Counted from the first letter of the stretch, positions 8,110-16,273 are shown. The stretch: DNA of 64,000 nt from Photorhabdus cinerea (GCF_011189575.1 NZ_PUJW01000001.1:248001-312000); one strand, 5' to 3'. Numbers and translations are program-made. Notes: generated by a model from the sequence alone, not told the origin.

Positions 8110-8856
8110 TTATTTGAATTTTTGTTGCCAAGTTTCTATCAAAAATAATGACATAGTACCAGCCATATTAACTGCTAATGCAGCATGTCTGGGGGATGGT
8201 TTCACTCCTCTTTTCCCTTGTCCATGAGAATCACCTAGTCTATTTCGTAAAGTTCCTAGTCCTCCGACAACAGAAGAGCAACCTTTTAATATCTGCTTAT
8301 AAACAATTTCATCATGCTGGTTGGCTGAAATTTTCAATTCAGTAGCTACAAGTTTATATAAATCTTGTAGATCGCTATTCTTGTTATATTCAGTTTTTTG
8401 TTCATCAAGAATATGCTTACATACTGTCTCTATTAGTGTCCGAGAAGCTGTTATTGCGCCATCAGGATCAGTTAATCTCCTATCAAGAGCTTTAGCCCAA
8501 GCAGCATTGACTCCAACAGCATCATAACTTTGTAAGCCATCAGTGATAGTTTGGTCAGCAGCAGCGAGGCCTGTTCCTTCTATATGTTCTAAAAGAGGAT
8601 TAAATTCCTTCCAAATATAATCACGCCTTTCAGCATAAGTATTAAATCTTGGCTTTATAAAGTGCCAAAATTGATCGGGATCTCGACAGGTTTTAACAAA
8701 TGATGGTAGTAAACTTGAGTAAGCCATAGATCCTACTAGAAAATTTCGTAGAATCTTATATTCTTGCGAGTCATATTCACCATGAGTAGCACGTGCGATT
8801 AAGATATATATAAATGCTTCTGTTTTTTCCTTGTCGCTTAATGTATCGATATTCAT
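8110..8856 (-). CDS. Abortive-infection family protein (Abi_C-like C-terminus)
   Basis: A 248-aa protein whose C-terminal half has the signature of the abortive infection C-terminal domain: 'TLIETVCKHIL', a run of short helices, then 'LGTLRNRLGDSHGQGK' and 'RHAALAVNMAGTM'. These proteins are linked to phage exclusion, although the biochemical activity of this domain is not settled. The N-terminal half is unknown. ATG 8856 is preferred over 8901, which would add a Cys-rich unlikely leader. It sits convergent to the satellite packaging block, where defence cargo is often found. Confidence 0.75.
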   Translation of the reverse strand: MNIDTLSDKEKTEAFIYILIARATHGEYDSQEYKILRNFLVGSMAYSSLLPSFVKTCRDPDQFWHFIKPRFNTYAERRDYIWKEFNPLLEHIEGTGLAAADQTITDGLQSYDAVGVNAAWAKALDRRLTDPDGAITASRTLIETVCKHILDEQKTEYNKNSDLQDLYKLVATELKISANQHDEIVYKQILKGCSSVVGGLGTLRNRLGDSHGQGKRGVKPSPRHAALAVNMAGTMSLFLIETWQQKFK

Positions 8857-9039
8857 GTTAGTTATTTTTATCTGAAATGAAGGGCAGCAGCACCTTAACA
8901 TATTTCATGGTCTATAACGCAAAAAGTTAAGCGTTTATACTGATTTGCTTATTGAACCAGATAAACCAATCAGTTAAAGTACCTCCGCCACTGGCAAAAT
9001 CCAATGGTCAAGGTTTCGCAGCCTTGAAAGAGTAACCCA

Positions 9040-9060
9040 CTGGTAGGAAATTTCTACCAG
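9040..9060. promoter_or_regulatory. Near-perfect palindrome upstream of the Ner-like gene
   Basis: CTGGTAG at 9040-9046 and CTACCAG at 9054-9060 are inverted around GAAATTT, one base short of a perfect 20-bp palindrome. It lies in the region (8902-9196) that precedes the Ner-like gene. This region resembles the structured regulatory segments of P4-like prophages. It could be a repressor operator or part of an RNA hairpin. Confidence 0.5.
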
Positions 9061-9100
9061 TGTGCCTGTTATCGCCCTTTCAATGGTGGTTCAGGCAGGG

Positions 9101-9114
9101 GAGGCTTCGGCCTC
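9101..9114 (+). ncRNA. UUCG-tetraloop hairpin in P4-like regulatory segment
   Basis: GAGGC-TTCG-GCCTC at 9101-9114 forms a 5-bp stem closed by a C(UUCG)G tetraloop, an unusually stable RNA hairpin. It follows GGTGGTTCAGGCAGGG. Similar blocks occur in the immunity and leader regions of P4-type elements, where short RNAs control gene expression. No ORF with clear protein character spans it. Confidence 0.4.
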
Positions 9115-9196
9115 GCCGGATGGTTACTCCCGGTACTGCGAACCCTGTTTGAATCGCCACCATCAATTTTCTCAATTAATGGAAGGGGTAGCAGGA

Positions 9197-9460
9197 ATGA
9201 ATAACGTTAAAAATGACTGGCACCAAGCCGACATTATCGCTGCATTGCGTAAGCGTGGTACAACCTTAGCGGCCGTTTCTCGTGAGGCGGGACTCAGTTC
9301 ATCTACATTGGCAAATACTCTTAGCCGTCCGTGGCCTAGAGGCGAATGGATCATCGCTAATTATCTCGAAATACATCCCTCTGAAATTTGGCCTAGCCGC
9401 TATTTTGATCAACGCGGTCAGCTTATTGAGCGAAAGGTTAGAAATAAACCACAACAATAA
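9197..9460 (+). CDS. Ner-like HTH DNA-binding regulator
   Basis: An 87-aa protein of the Mu Ner/SfsB (Nlp) family. 'DWHQADIIAALRKRG' leads into the helix-turn-helix 'TLAAVSREAGLSSSTLANTL', followed by 'RPWPRGEWIIANYLEIHPSE' and 'IWPSRYF', the usual Ner-family ending. Mu Ner represses early transcription. ATG 9197 is chosen because it follows GCAGGA; the in-frame ATG at 9062 would add sequence derived from the structured leader. A truncated second copy lies at 12033-12221. Confidence 0.88.
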   Translation: MNNVKNDWHQADIIAALRKRGTTLAAVSREAGLSSSTLANTLSRPWPRGEWIIANYLEIHPSEIWPSRYFDQRGQLIERKVRNKPQQ

Positions 9461-9635
9461 TTACTTACCCAATGTTATTTATTTTGTGAAAAGAATAATT
9501 TTTGATATGAGCCTTGAGATTAAAAATGGAGCAATATCTAACCATTTTTTAAGATCAAGGTTTTTTTGTTCTTGTGTGCTGCTTGTTTTGTACAGCAATT
9601 ACATTAACTCGTTATACTTTCTATTACTTTGAAAA

Positions 9636-9653
9636 GGTATCCTATAGGTATCC
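9636..9653. repeat. Two GGTATCC direct repeats next to att remnant
   Basis: GGTATCC occurs at 9636-9642 and 9647-9653, 11 bp apart (one helical turn) and ~50 bp from the tRNA-derived core. Spaced direct repeats beside an att core are typical of integrase arm sites, but this is suggestive only. Confidence 0.3.
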
Positions 9654-9701
9654 TTGAAAAAGAAAAGGACTCACGAATTTGACGCAAATCCTTGATAATT
9701 A

Positions 9702-9747
9702 TGGTGGGTCGTGGGAGGTTCGAACTCCCGACCAATTGATTAAGAGT
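9702..9747 (-). other. 3' half of tRNA-Lys(CUU), attachment-site remnant
   Basis: Read on the minus strand, this is the anticodon loop ACTCTTAA (anticodon CUU), then variable loop, a GGGAG/CTCCC T-stem with TTCGAAC loop, the acceptor strand ACGACCC and the encoded ACCA. The 5' half (GGGTCGT acceptor strand, D-arm, anticodon stem) is absent; sequence before the anticodon loop is AT-rich and unrelated. A tRNA 3' half from the anticodon loop onward is the standard core left by tyrosine-integrase islands. The orientation implies the intact gene lies to the right, on the minus strand, outside the window. Confidence 0.85.
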
Positions 9748-9822
9748 AAATAATGTATTTTTAATCTCTTAGGAGTTAATTTCTCCAATGCTTGCACCAG
9801 AGTTTTTAATAGTAATTATATT

Positions 9823-10239
9823 TTAGCGTTGTTTGAATCTGCTCATTTTCATTGTTTCTAATGCAAAGAGCAATAATGTTGTACTGTAAATAAAATTAGG
9901 CTGCGTTAGCATCTTTAAGCTCAAAGTATTGGAGTTTTCGCTAAGAAAATGAAATATATTGACTATATAGATGGCTAAAGCTGCAGTCCCGATCAAAGAG
10001 CCAATGTCTCCACGATCGTTTTCTTGAAGACTGTAATTGAAATGGTTAACTAACCATTCGAATCCCCACATTATAAAAACTATAATACACATTGCGGTAA
10101 GTAAAATTAAAATATTTTCTATTGATGGATCTTTAAGAGCTGATTTGTGTGATAAAAAGTTACATAAAGTTAATCCGCTAAAAATAAAGAATAGGGGGCG
10201 TGAACTGAATTTTTCCATTATTTTAATCAAAGTATTCAT
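9823..10239 (-). CDS. Small membrane protein of unknown function
   Basis: A 138-aa protein with about four hydrophobic segments: 'PLFFIFSGLTLCNFL', 'IENILILLTAMCIIVFIMWG', 'GSLIGTAALAIYIVNIFHFL' and 'NFIYSTTLLLFALE'. I do not recognise the family. Start at ATG 10239 follows GGTGGAAA; a longer in-frame start at 10272 has no such site. It lies 50-80 nt downstream of the nuclease-like gene on the same strand, so the two probably form one transcript. The pairing of a cytosolic nuclease-like protein with a membrane protein recalls two-gene phage-defence modules; this is inference. Confidence 0.65.
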   Translation of the reverse strand: MNTLIKIMEKFSSRPLFFIFSGLTLCNFLSHKSALKDPSIENILILLTAMCIIVFIMWGFEWLVNHFNYSLQENDRGDIGSLIGTAALAIYIVNIFHFLSENSNTLSLKMLTQPNFIYSTTLLLFALETMKMSRFKQR

Positions 10240-10321
10240 TTTCCACCAGTGAATGTAAGTTAGATTTATCAATATATTGTATATAAAGTACTTGATAATT
10301 TTTATATCTTATTTTTTGTTT

Positions 10322-11422
10322 TTAAAACGGGATGTCATCATTAAAATAAATACTATTTTCTATTTTTATTTTAAATATGTCCTCAATCATATTTGAAATT
10401 TCATTTTTTATTTCATTGTTATCATTTAAATCATAAATTAATTTATTGCTCTGTGTTTTTATATCCACTTGGATTTTATTATTGTGTTTCCAGATATCGG
10501 TTATTTCAAATTTTTCATATATCTTTAGTTCTTTATAAATGAGAGATTTTAATTTTATCCCATATTTTATTTTAAGTTCACTGGTTAATATTTTTCTTTT
10601 ATCGAAGCTTTTGAACGCTTCATTGAAAAACTCTTTGTGGCAGTTTTTTGTGTATTTACAATTGTGTTTGTGAAGTTGATTGTAATTTATTATTAATTTA
10701 TCAAACCCATTTGTTGTCATGAAATTTATTTTTGACGAAACGGATTCTCCGTTAATAATGTAATTGCTAATATAGACCTGAGAACTCACCTCTTTAGCTC
10801 TAATATCTTCACTGGAAAAATCGAGAAGAACTAATTCACTATCAATTATAGATAGTAGATGGAAAAAATACACACATCTATCTTTTTTTCTTTTGGATAG
10901 AGAATCCATTTCATAAGATTGTGATTTCATTAAAGAAGTGATTGAGTTGAATATATTTTTATCATTATCCACTTTACCATTTTTCTTAAACATCTCCTGA
11001 AATGCAAAAATCTGCTTATTAGTACCAAATAGCTTATTATATAATTCACCAGTGGGAATGCTTTTTTTATCAAAATTGTTTTTAGTAAGTTGATGTTTTA
11101 TTATAGGATGATTTGACCAATTATTAATTGGTTCTAGGTCTATATTTGGATCGTTTTTATTTAGATCTTTTGTTAATAACGCCCAAATTTTATCTTCATT
11201 TTTCTTACAACTAATTATTAGAGTTGTATAAACATATATATCTTCGATTTTAGCCGCTTTATAAGCAATAATGTCTATTTCTCTCGCGATCTTAGCAACA
11301 TCATCGATATAGTATTTATTATTAATCACATTCCATTTATTACTAGATAAAATGCTGGAAATTTTATTTTCCAATATAAATCCACTGGATTTTATATTTT
11401 TAGAAAATATATTAAGTTCCAT
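10322..11422 (-). CDS. Protein with PD-(D/E)XK nuclease-like N-terminal domain
   Basis: A 366-aa, Lys/Asn/Ile-rich protein. Residues ~25-90 look like a restriction-endonuclease fold: 'FILENKISSILSSNKWNV', then 'REIDIIAYKA', then 'TTLIISCKKNEDKIWALL'. The E-x-D plus (x)-x-K arrangement fits PD-(D/E)XK enzymes, although the usual E of 'ECK' is Ser here, so activity is uncertain. The rest is unrecognised, with a Cys/His cluster in the middle ('HKHNCKYTKNC'). ATG 11422 follows GGAGTAAAA. Strong AT bias relative to the T3SS genes suggests transfer. Confidence 0.65.
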   Translation of the reverse strand: MELNIFSKNIKSSGFILENKISSILSSNKWNVINNKYYIDDVAKIAREIDIIAYKAAKIEDIYVYTTLIISCKKNEDKIWALLTKDLNKNDPNIDLEPINNWSNHPIIKHQLTKNNFDKKSIPTGELYNKLFGTNKQIFAFQEMFKKNGKVDNDKNIFNSITSLMKSQSYEMDSLSKRKKDRCVYFFHLLSIIDSELVLLDFSSEDIRAKEVSSQVYISNYIINGESVSSKINFMTTNGFDKLIINYNQLHKHNCKYTKNCHKEFFNEAFKSFDKRKILTSELKIKYGIKLKSLIYKELKIYEKFEITDIWKHNNKIQVDIKTQSNKLIYDLNDNNEIKNEISNMIEDIFKIKIENSIYFNDDIPF

Positions 11423-11756
11423 TTTTACTCCTTTGATATTAATAATCACAACCTAATGCTATAATATTTTCCATATCATAGTGCATAACAAATAGTATAA
11501 TCAACTAATTTATAAACTGTTTGGTTGTTTTACACTTTATTTAATAAAGTAATTATCACTTAACATTATTATAAATATTTATTGAATCTTTTTCATATAG
11601 CTGCATTTCATGGAAGCTTTTTCTACGTAATGATAGATTTGGAAATACTTTATTTCTATTTGCTAATACAGAGATGAGCATTTTTTATTAATTATGCATT
11701 AGGCTGTTCATGTAAGTCAGGTTTTTCAAGCCATAAACAATTTGGGGGCATTATAG

Positions 11757-11834
11757 GGGGCATGTTATCTAATTGAACTAAATAAAATCATTTAAAAACA
11801 ATAATATGATTCTTTTTATCGAATCCTGTAGGAG
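11757..11834 (+). repeat. Direct repeat copy A, P4-type att/int upstream region
   Basis: This ~78-bp segment starts with GGGGCAT and contains ATTGAACTAAATAAAATCAT, TTAAAAACAATA and ATCGAATCCTGTAGGAG. It is repeated with few changes at 15995-16072 in the same orientation. Just before it, GGGGGCAT is repeated (11745-11764, GGGGGCAT-TATA-GGGGGCAT), which is typical of the segment in front of P4-like integrase genes. An integrase fragment begins 31 bp downstream. The two copies probably mark the ends of one inserted element. Confidence 0.6.
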
Positions 11835-11864
11835 TTCAGGTTCAATGAAAAGTGATACCCCCAT

Positions 11865-12032
11865 ATGAAATTAAATGCCAGACAGATAGAGTCAGCAAAG
11901 GCCAAAGCTACTGATTATAAATTAGCTGATGGTAGTGGTTTGTATTTACTGGTGAAGAATAGCGGAGCGCGTTATTAGCGTCTAAAATATCGGATTGCAG
12001 GTAAAGAGAAGTTGCTTGCATTGGGGGTATAG
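11865..12032 (+). pseudogene. P4-type tyrosine integrase, N-terminal fragment
   Basis: ATG 11865 begins 'MKLNARQIESAKAKATDYKL' and continues 'ADGSGLYLLVKNSGARY', a clear match to the N-terminal arm-binding domain of P4-like integrases. An in-frame TAG replaces the conserved Trp after 'GARY'; the frame goes on as 'RLKYRIAGKEKLLALGV' and meets a second TAG at 12030-12032. The catalytic domain is missing. The reading frame then passes directly into a Ner-like fragment, so a deletion joined the two genes. Confidence 0.85.
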
Positions 12033-12221
12033 GCTGTATCGTGTGAAGCGGGACTCAGTTCATCTGCATTAGTTAATACTTTGAATTGCCCTTGGTCTAA
12101 AGACGAGTGGATTATTGCTAGCTATCTCGAAATACATCTTTTTGAAATTTGGCCTGGTAGATATTTTGATATGGACGGTCAGCTTATTGAACGATTAATT
12201 TATAAAGTTTCCACTGAATAG
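12033..12221 (+). pseudogene. Ner-like regulator, 3' fragment fused to integrase remnant
   Basis: Translation gives 'AVSCEAGLSSSALVNTLNCP', then 'WSKDEWIIASYLEIHLFEIW' and 'RYFDMDGQLIERL', clearly paralogous to residues ~22-80 of the intact Ner-like protein at 9197-9460. The first ~21 codons are missing and replaced, in the same frame, by the integrase fragment. It is probably not expressed, because two stop codons precede it. Confidence 0.85.
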
Positions 12222-12409
12222 TTTGGTGCCACTGGAATTAGCCATGAGATAGAATAATGTTTGTAGTTATTAATTGATATTCATGGCTATATTTTTATAG
12301 CCTTTTTTATCACATACTCTAAAATTATTAAAATTCAGATTTATGTATCATTATTAGAAATTTTTTTCGATATCCTACACTGAATTTGATTTATTTGAGG
12401 GTTAAAATA

Positions 12410-12757
12410 ATGGGTGGGCTTTTTAATACAACTACAGCAGAAGCTATGTTTGAGCATTTGAAAAAGAAAATTCATATATTCAAAGAATTACAGACTGAAG
12501 AATCATTAATAGATGCTCTATTTCCTATGTATCATTTGAAAGAGTGGATACACATGGGGAATGGTAAAAATTACGTTTCTAAGTCAATAGATAAATGGTC
12601 TAAAGAGGAAAAACTTGATCATAGGTTATGGAATTTAACAGAATTTAAAATAATTCAATCTTTATGCAACCATTCTAAACATTACGAGCTAACATCAATT
12701 GTTTCCGCAAACATAGTAAGCTCTGATACAGTAAACGACATTTCTTTTACAATCTGA
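12410..12757 (+). CDS. Hypothetical protein (115 aa), possibly truncated
   Basis: Unrecognised protein beginning 'MGGLFNTTTAEAMFEHLKKK' and containing 'LFPMYHLKEWIH' and 'LTEFKIIQSLCNHSKHY'. ATG 12410 follows TTGAGGG; an earlier in-frame ATG at 12386 lacks such a site. The last ~25 codons overlap the 3' end of the convergent YobI-like gene and do not look conserved. This suggests the original C-terminus was lost when the two regions were joined. Confidence 0.55.
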   Translation: MGGLFNTTTAEAMFEHLKKKIHIFKELQTEESLIDALFPMYHLKEWIHMGNGKNYVSKSIDKWSKEEKLDHRLWNLTEFKIIQSLCNHSKHYELTSIVSANIVSSDTVNDISFTI

Positions 12758-15582
12758 GTCTTCAGTTCATCACATAATTCAGAATGTTTAAGCATCTCAA
12801 CAATTGTCGCACTTTCTTCTTCCGAATCGATAAAGATGTTACGAACAAAAAGATCAATATTTTTATCTATGTATTGTTTTACGGCCTGAAGATGATTTTC
12901 CACAATCAAAGACATTGGTTGTCTATCAACCTGCTCATAGGTGATACTTTTTTCTTTCAGTAATGTGGATACCACAATTCTGTAGCTATCTTTTGAAAGA
13001 CTGTACATATGGTTTTCTGCTACAAACCTTAAAGCCTGATATTCAATATCAGAAACAGGAGAAGTAATATCCTCATACATGATGTCTAACACTTTTATAT
13101 TATTGAGGGATGAATCTATCGTTTCTTTGTCAAGATGAGATACTAATCCATATCCAGTATTCACAACAAAGTCACGATACTTATTTCTATGAGAGGATAT
13201 ATCAGGGGCAATAAAGGCTACTATGTTAACAGCAATCTTCGTTTGTATGATCCCTAGTTCGTTTTCATTAAGTATTGAAACCATCTTATCGAAGTGATGA
13301 TTTTTACTTAGTGCAGTGATGATAAGTTTTCTAAAAGAATCAGAATAAGCGAATTTCTCATCAAGAATAGTAAATACTGTTAGTATTTCACTAGCAGATT
13401 TACTAAAGAGGTTCGAAATGATTTCATCAAGATAGGTATTATAGGTGTTTTCATGATTCAGCATATATGTGATGAGTTGATGATGTATAGCCCCCTCACG
13501 ATATATAAAATGCTGGCTTATCAAGTCCTGAATAACATCTTTCTCATTATCAAGCGCAAAATTTTGGTTCGCGTCTTCACAAGTTACATAAAATCCTACC
13601 GATTTAATGTAATCGTTATCATTAACTGAAATAGCTCCTTTATAGAAAATAGATCTGAACATCATAAAGTCTTGCATCAGATAACCATTAGATAGTAGAT
13701 AATAAAGTGCGTCCAATCCTCCATGTTTAAATTCAGAACGAATAGTGCCTAGCTGTTCTTTTCCTATAATATCCGGAACCTTTATAGAGTTAAGATATTT
13801 ATAAGCTAATTTAATGAATTTTTCTCTTCCTATTAATTTAATTAAATTTTCAAGAGATATTGCATTTCGTATACGGATAATTTCTTTGGTTTTTTCTATT
13901 TCTCCCAGAGTTTTTTTATATTCTCTATCTCTATCAGATGAAACTAGTTCTATACGCTTATTATACTCATTAATTACATTATTTCCTTCAATTTCAACAT
14001 GTTGTTGATTGTTTTTGTTGAAATAATACCCTATATATAATGTGATGTTCAAATTAAAGAAACTTTGAAATGTATCATCATTTTTATAAAATTCTTCTGC
14101 ATTATATGTTTTGAAATGACTATAGTAGCTATCAATTTTATGTGCAAAACAAACATATGGCCATAATTTTTCAGATATAAACCTACACAACAACTCCTTT
14201 CTTACATCTGAGTCTGATATAGCCTTTTCGTTTTTTAGTTTTTCTAGTCTTGAATAAAGAGAAGATAATTTATCATCAAGAGATTTGAAATATTCTTCAT
14301 GTAATTTCTTTAGCCTGTAATCATTTATAAGTGAATACAGGACGCCTGATTTTTTATCAATGAGATTATAATCTTGTGCGTAAAGGTTTTTATAAAAGAC
14401 TAGAGAAAATATCTTTGCTTCATTTTGATTGTTATCAACAATATTTCTGAATATATTGAATTCATTAACAATATTTTGAAGTGATCTCATGTCGCTTATA
14501 TATAAAGATGTCTGTTTAAGAAGACTATGCTCAGACTCTGAAAAATTTTTAATTTTTTCTTTTAAAATAGTATAAGCATTACGACTATCCATGACTGGAA
14601 TTATCGGTAAAATAAAATCAAAAAACTTAGTTCGTACATCTGAACCTAAAAATATATCATCTCTAACGGCGTAAATAAATATAACCGGCCAATTTCCTCG
14701 AATATTATTATTTACTATCTGGTTTATTTCCCTTAACTTAACAAATATCTCAGTATTCCCTAGCCTATCCAGATCTTCAAAAACTACTATTTTATACTTT
14801 GATACAGAGAAAAAATATACAATTTCATCTAAGCAATTATTAAGTAAGGAAGAAGATTCCTGAGAAGTCATCTCAGCCTTACCTTGCAGAAAGGCTATCT
14901 TGCTTAACTTTAATTTCTTATCAAAAATGCCAGCCTTTGACGCTCCTCTAATAATGAAAAATAAACCAATCAGTGCAAAGATTATTGATAAAATCATACG
15001 ATAAATATAATGTTCTTTAAAATAAAGAATAACCTCTTTTTCTGCTTCGAAAAATATAAGTATTTTGGGGGTGAAAACAGTTAAGCATAAAATAAATAAA
15101 GGGGTGACAAACCAAAGGAAAGAAGAAAATATTGAAAAGACATGTTTTTTATTTCTATTTTTTATTCTATCTATCCGCGAATCTGGTAGATTTTCTCTGT
15201 TCTCTTTATAGAGTATTTGTTGAAGTATGCTGAGTTCAATCTCAGAGGTTTCAGAAGGCTTCCCACTTCCTTTTTCAGAAATATTAAAATCAGCAAGAGA
15301 CACATTAATGTGTTTTTTATCGTGACGAGCTTTCATGTATGAAAGTATCACTGTACTTTTACCTGCACCGTAAGGTCCAGTGATAGCAATATTCTTTACA
15401 TCTTTCTTTGAAAATGCAAAATCTAGTGCTTTAAAGTATTCATTTACGCTGTCATCAGTTTTTATTTTTGGGGTCAGTGTATCATACTGGATATCATTGG
15501 ATATGTTCTCTGTTGCATCTTGGCAAGAAGAAGGTGTCCAAATTTTGCTAAGTGCCTTTTTTATTCTGCATAACAAAGTCAT
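12682..15582 (-). CDS. YobI-like membrane-associated P-loop NTPase
   Basis: A 966-aa protein with the YobI/KAP-type P-loop domain. 'YDTLTPKIKTDDSVNEYFKA' leads to Walker A GPYGAGKS (69-76). Two membrane segments (~151-178 and ~193-212) are inserted between it and Walker B 'YKIVVFEDLD' (263-272), the usual KAP arrangement. An Arg-containing 'VRDDIFLGSD' follows. The long C-terminal ~600 residues are helical and repeat-like, perhaps a sensor. KAP-type NTPases are often found in islands and some act in phage defence; a role here is inference. It lies within the 78-bp direct repeats. Confidence 0.8.
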   Translation of the reverse strand: MTLLCRIKKALSKIWTPSSCQDATENISNDIQYDTLTPKIKTDDSVNEYFKALDFAFSKKDVKNIAITGPYGAGKSTVILSYMKARHDKKHINVSLADFNISEKGSGKPSETSEIELSILQQILYKENRENLPDSRIDRIKNRNKKHVFSIFSSFLWFVTPLFILCLTVFTPKILIFFEAEKEVILYFKEHYIYRMILSIIFALIGLFFIIRGASKAGIFDKKLKLSKIAFLQGKAEMTSQESSSLLNNCLDEIVYFFSVSKYKIVVFEDLDRLGNTEIFVKLREINQIVNNNIRGNWPVIFIYAVRDDIFLGSDVRTKFFDFILPIIPVMDSRNAYTILKEKIKNFSESEHSLLKQTSLYISDMRSLQNIVNEFNIFRNIVDNNQNEAKIFSLVFYKNLYAQDYNLIDKKSGVLYSLINDYRLKKLHEEYFKSLDDKLSSLYSRLEKLKNEKAISDSDVRKELLCRFISEKLWPYVCFAHKIDSYYSHFKTYNAEEFYKNDDTFQSFFNLNITLYIGYYFNKNNQQHVEIEGNNVINEYNKRIELVSSDRDREYKKTLGEIEKTKEIIRIRNAISLENLIKLIGREKFIKLAYKYLNSIKVPDIIGKEQLGTIRSEFKHGGLDALYYLLSNGYLMQDFMMFRSIFYKGAISVNDNDYIKSVGFYVTCEDANQNFALDNEKDVIQDLISQHFIYREGAIHHQLITYMLNHENTYNTYLDEIISNLFSKSASEILTVFTILDEKFAYSDSFRKLIITALSKNHHFDKMVSILNENELGIIQTKIAVNIVAFIAPDISSHRNKYRDFVVNTGYGLVSHLDKETIDSSLNNIKVLDIMYEDITSPVSDIEYQALRFVAENHMYSLSKDSYRIVVSTLLKEKSITYEQVDRQPMSLIVENHLQAVKQYIDKNIDLFVRNIFIDSEEESATIVEMLKHSELCDELKTQIVKEMSFTVSELTMFAETIDVSS

Positions 15583-15755
15583 TATTCTTCTTTTATGATT
15601 TACAATGGCTGCTAACTATTTTTCAAGTATGACTCGTGATTATAGCGTATTTTGCCCAGACATATGCTGCTGTATTCTGGATAATGAGAAATACTTTATA
15701 CTTGTTGCAAGATGAGTGATGTGTGGGAATATGAGAAAGATCACCTAAGGCAGAC

Positions 15756-15911
15756 ATGTTAAAAGAAAGTGTATCTGTTAATGGTGCTATTGCCCTGACG
15801 GTTTCTCGTATCAAGCCAGAGCAGTTTAATCACTTTTTTATCAGATGGATGTGTTCTGTTTATAAATAAACCAAAGAGAATTGACCACTATTGATGGTAA
15901 AGTATTACTGG
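15756..15911 (+). pseudogene. Possible ISAs1-family transposase remnant
   Basis: The frame from 15756 includes 'VSRIKPEQFNHFFIRWM', which resembles the N-terminal 'F..LDPEQFN.CF..W' region of ISAs1-type transposases. After a stop at 15867-15869, another frame gives 'TIDGK', similar to the 'IAIDGK' that follows in the family. It is short and frame-broken, so the call is tentative. The remainder of 15583-15994 shows nothing else I can support. Confidence 0.35.
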
Positions 15912-15994
15912 ACGTTGATAATAGTGAAAGTTATTACCCAAATCATCCAGATGAAGGGCCTCCTTTGGATATATATCGATAAAGAAATTTATCT

Positions 15995-16072
15995 GGGGCA
16001 TATAAGATAATTGAACTAAATAAAATCATTTAAAAACAATAAAATAATTCACTTTATCGAATCCTGTAGGAG
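15995..16072 (+). repeat. Direct repeat copy B of the P4-type att/int upstream region
   Basis: Second copy of the segment at 11757-11834: GGGGCAT, ATTGAACTAAATAAAATCAT, TTAAAAACAATA and ATCGAATCCTGTAGGAG are all kept in order, with differences clustered in the AT-rich middle. No integrase follows; sequence diverges after the repeat. The 4.2 kb between copies carries the integrase/Ner remnant, the 115-aa gene and the YobI-like gene. Confidence 0.6.
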
Positions 16073-16273
16073 CTAATCAGGCAAGCAACTAATATTTTTG
16101 AAGTTATAGCTAAAGAATGGCATTCCTATAAATTACCGAATTGGTCTGTTGGCTATGCTGCATTATTTTTTTTATGAACTAGACTTTGATTGATGTGAAT
16201 TGCAAGGGATTATTTTTACAATAATTCAGTATGTTAATTATAAAGAAAATTATTTAATTTAAGGAGAAGGTAT

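Noticed and set aside
1..9460. Remnant of an ordinary HK97-like prophage
   Set aside because: Not fully excluded, but the capsid-first order, all packaging genes intact, lack of any tail gene and a P4-type primase fit a satellite better.
12410..15582. Toxin-antitoxin pair made of the 115-aa gene and the NTPase
   Set aside because: The genes converge and overlap at their 3' ends, so they are not an operon, and neither resembles a toxin or antitoxin family.
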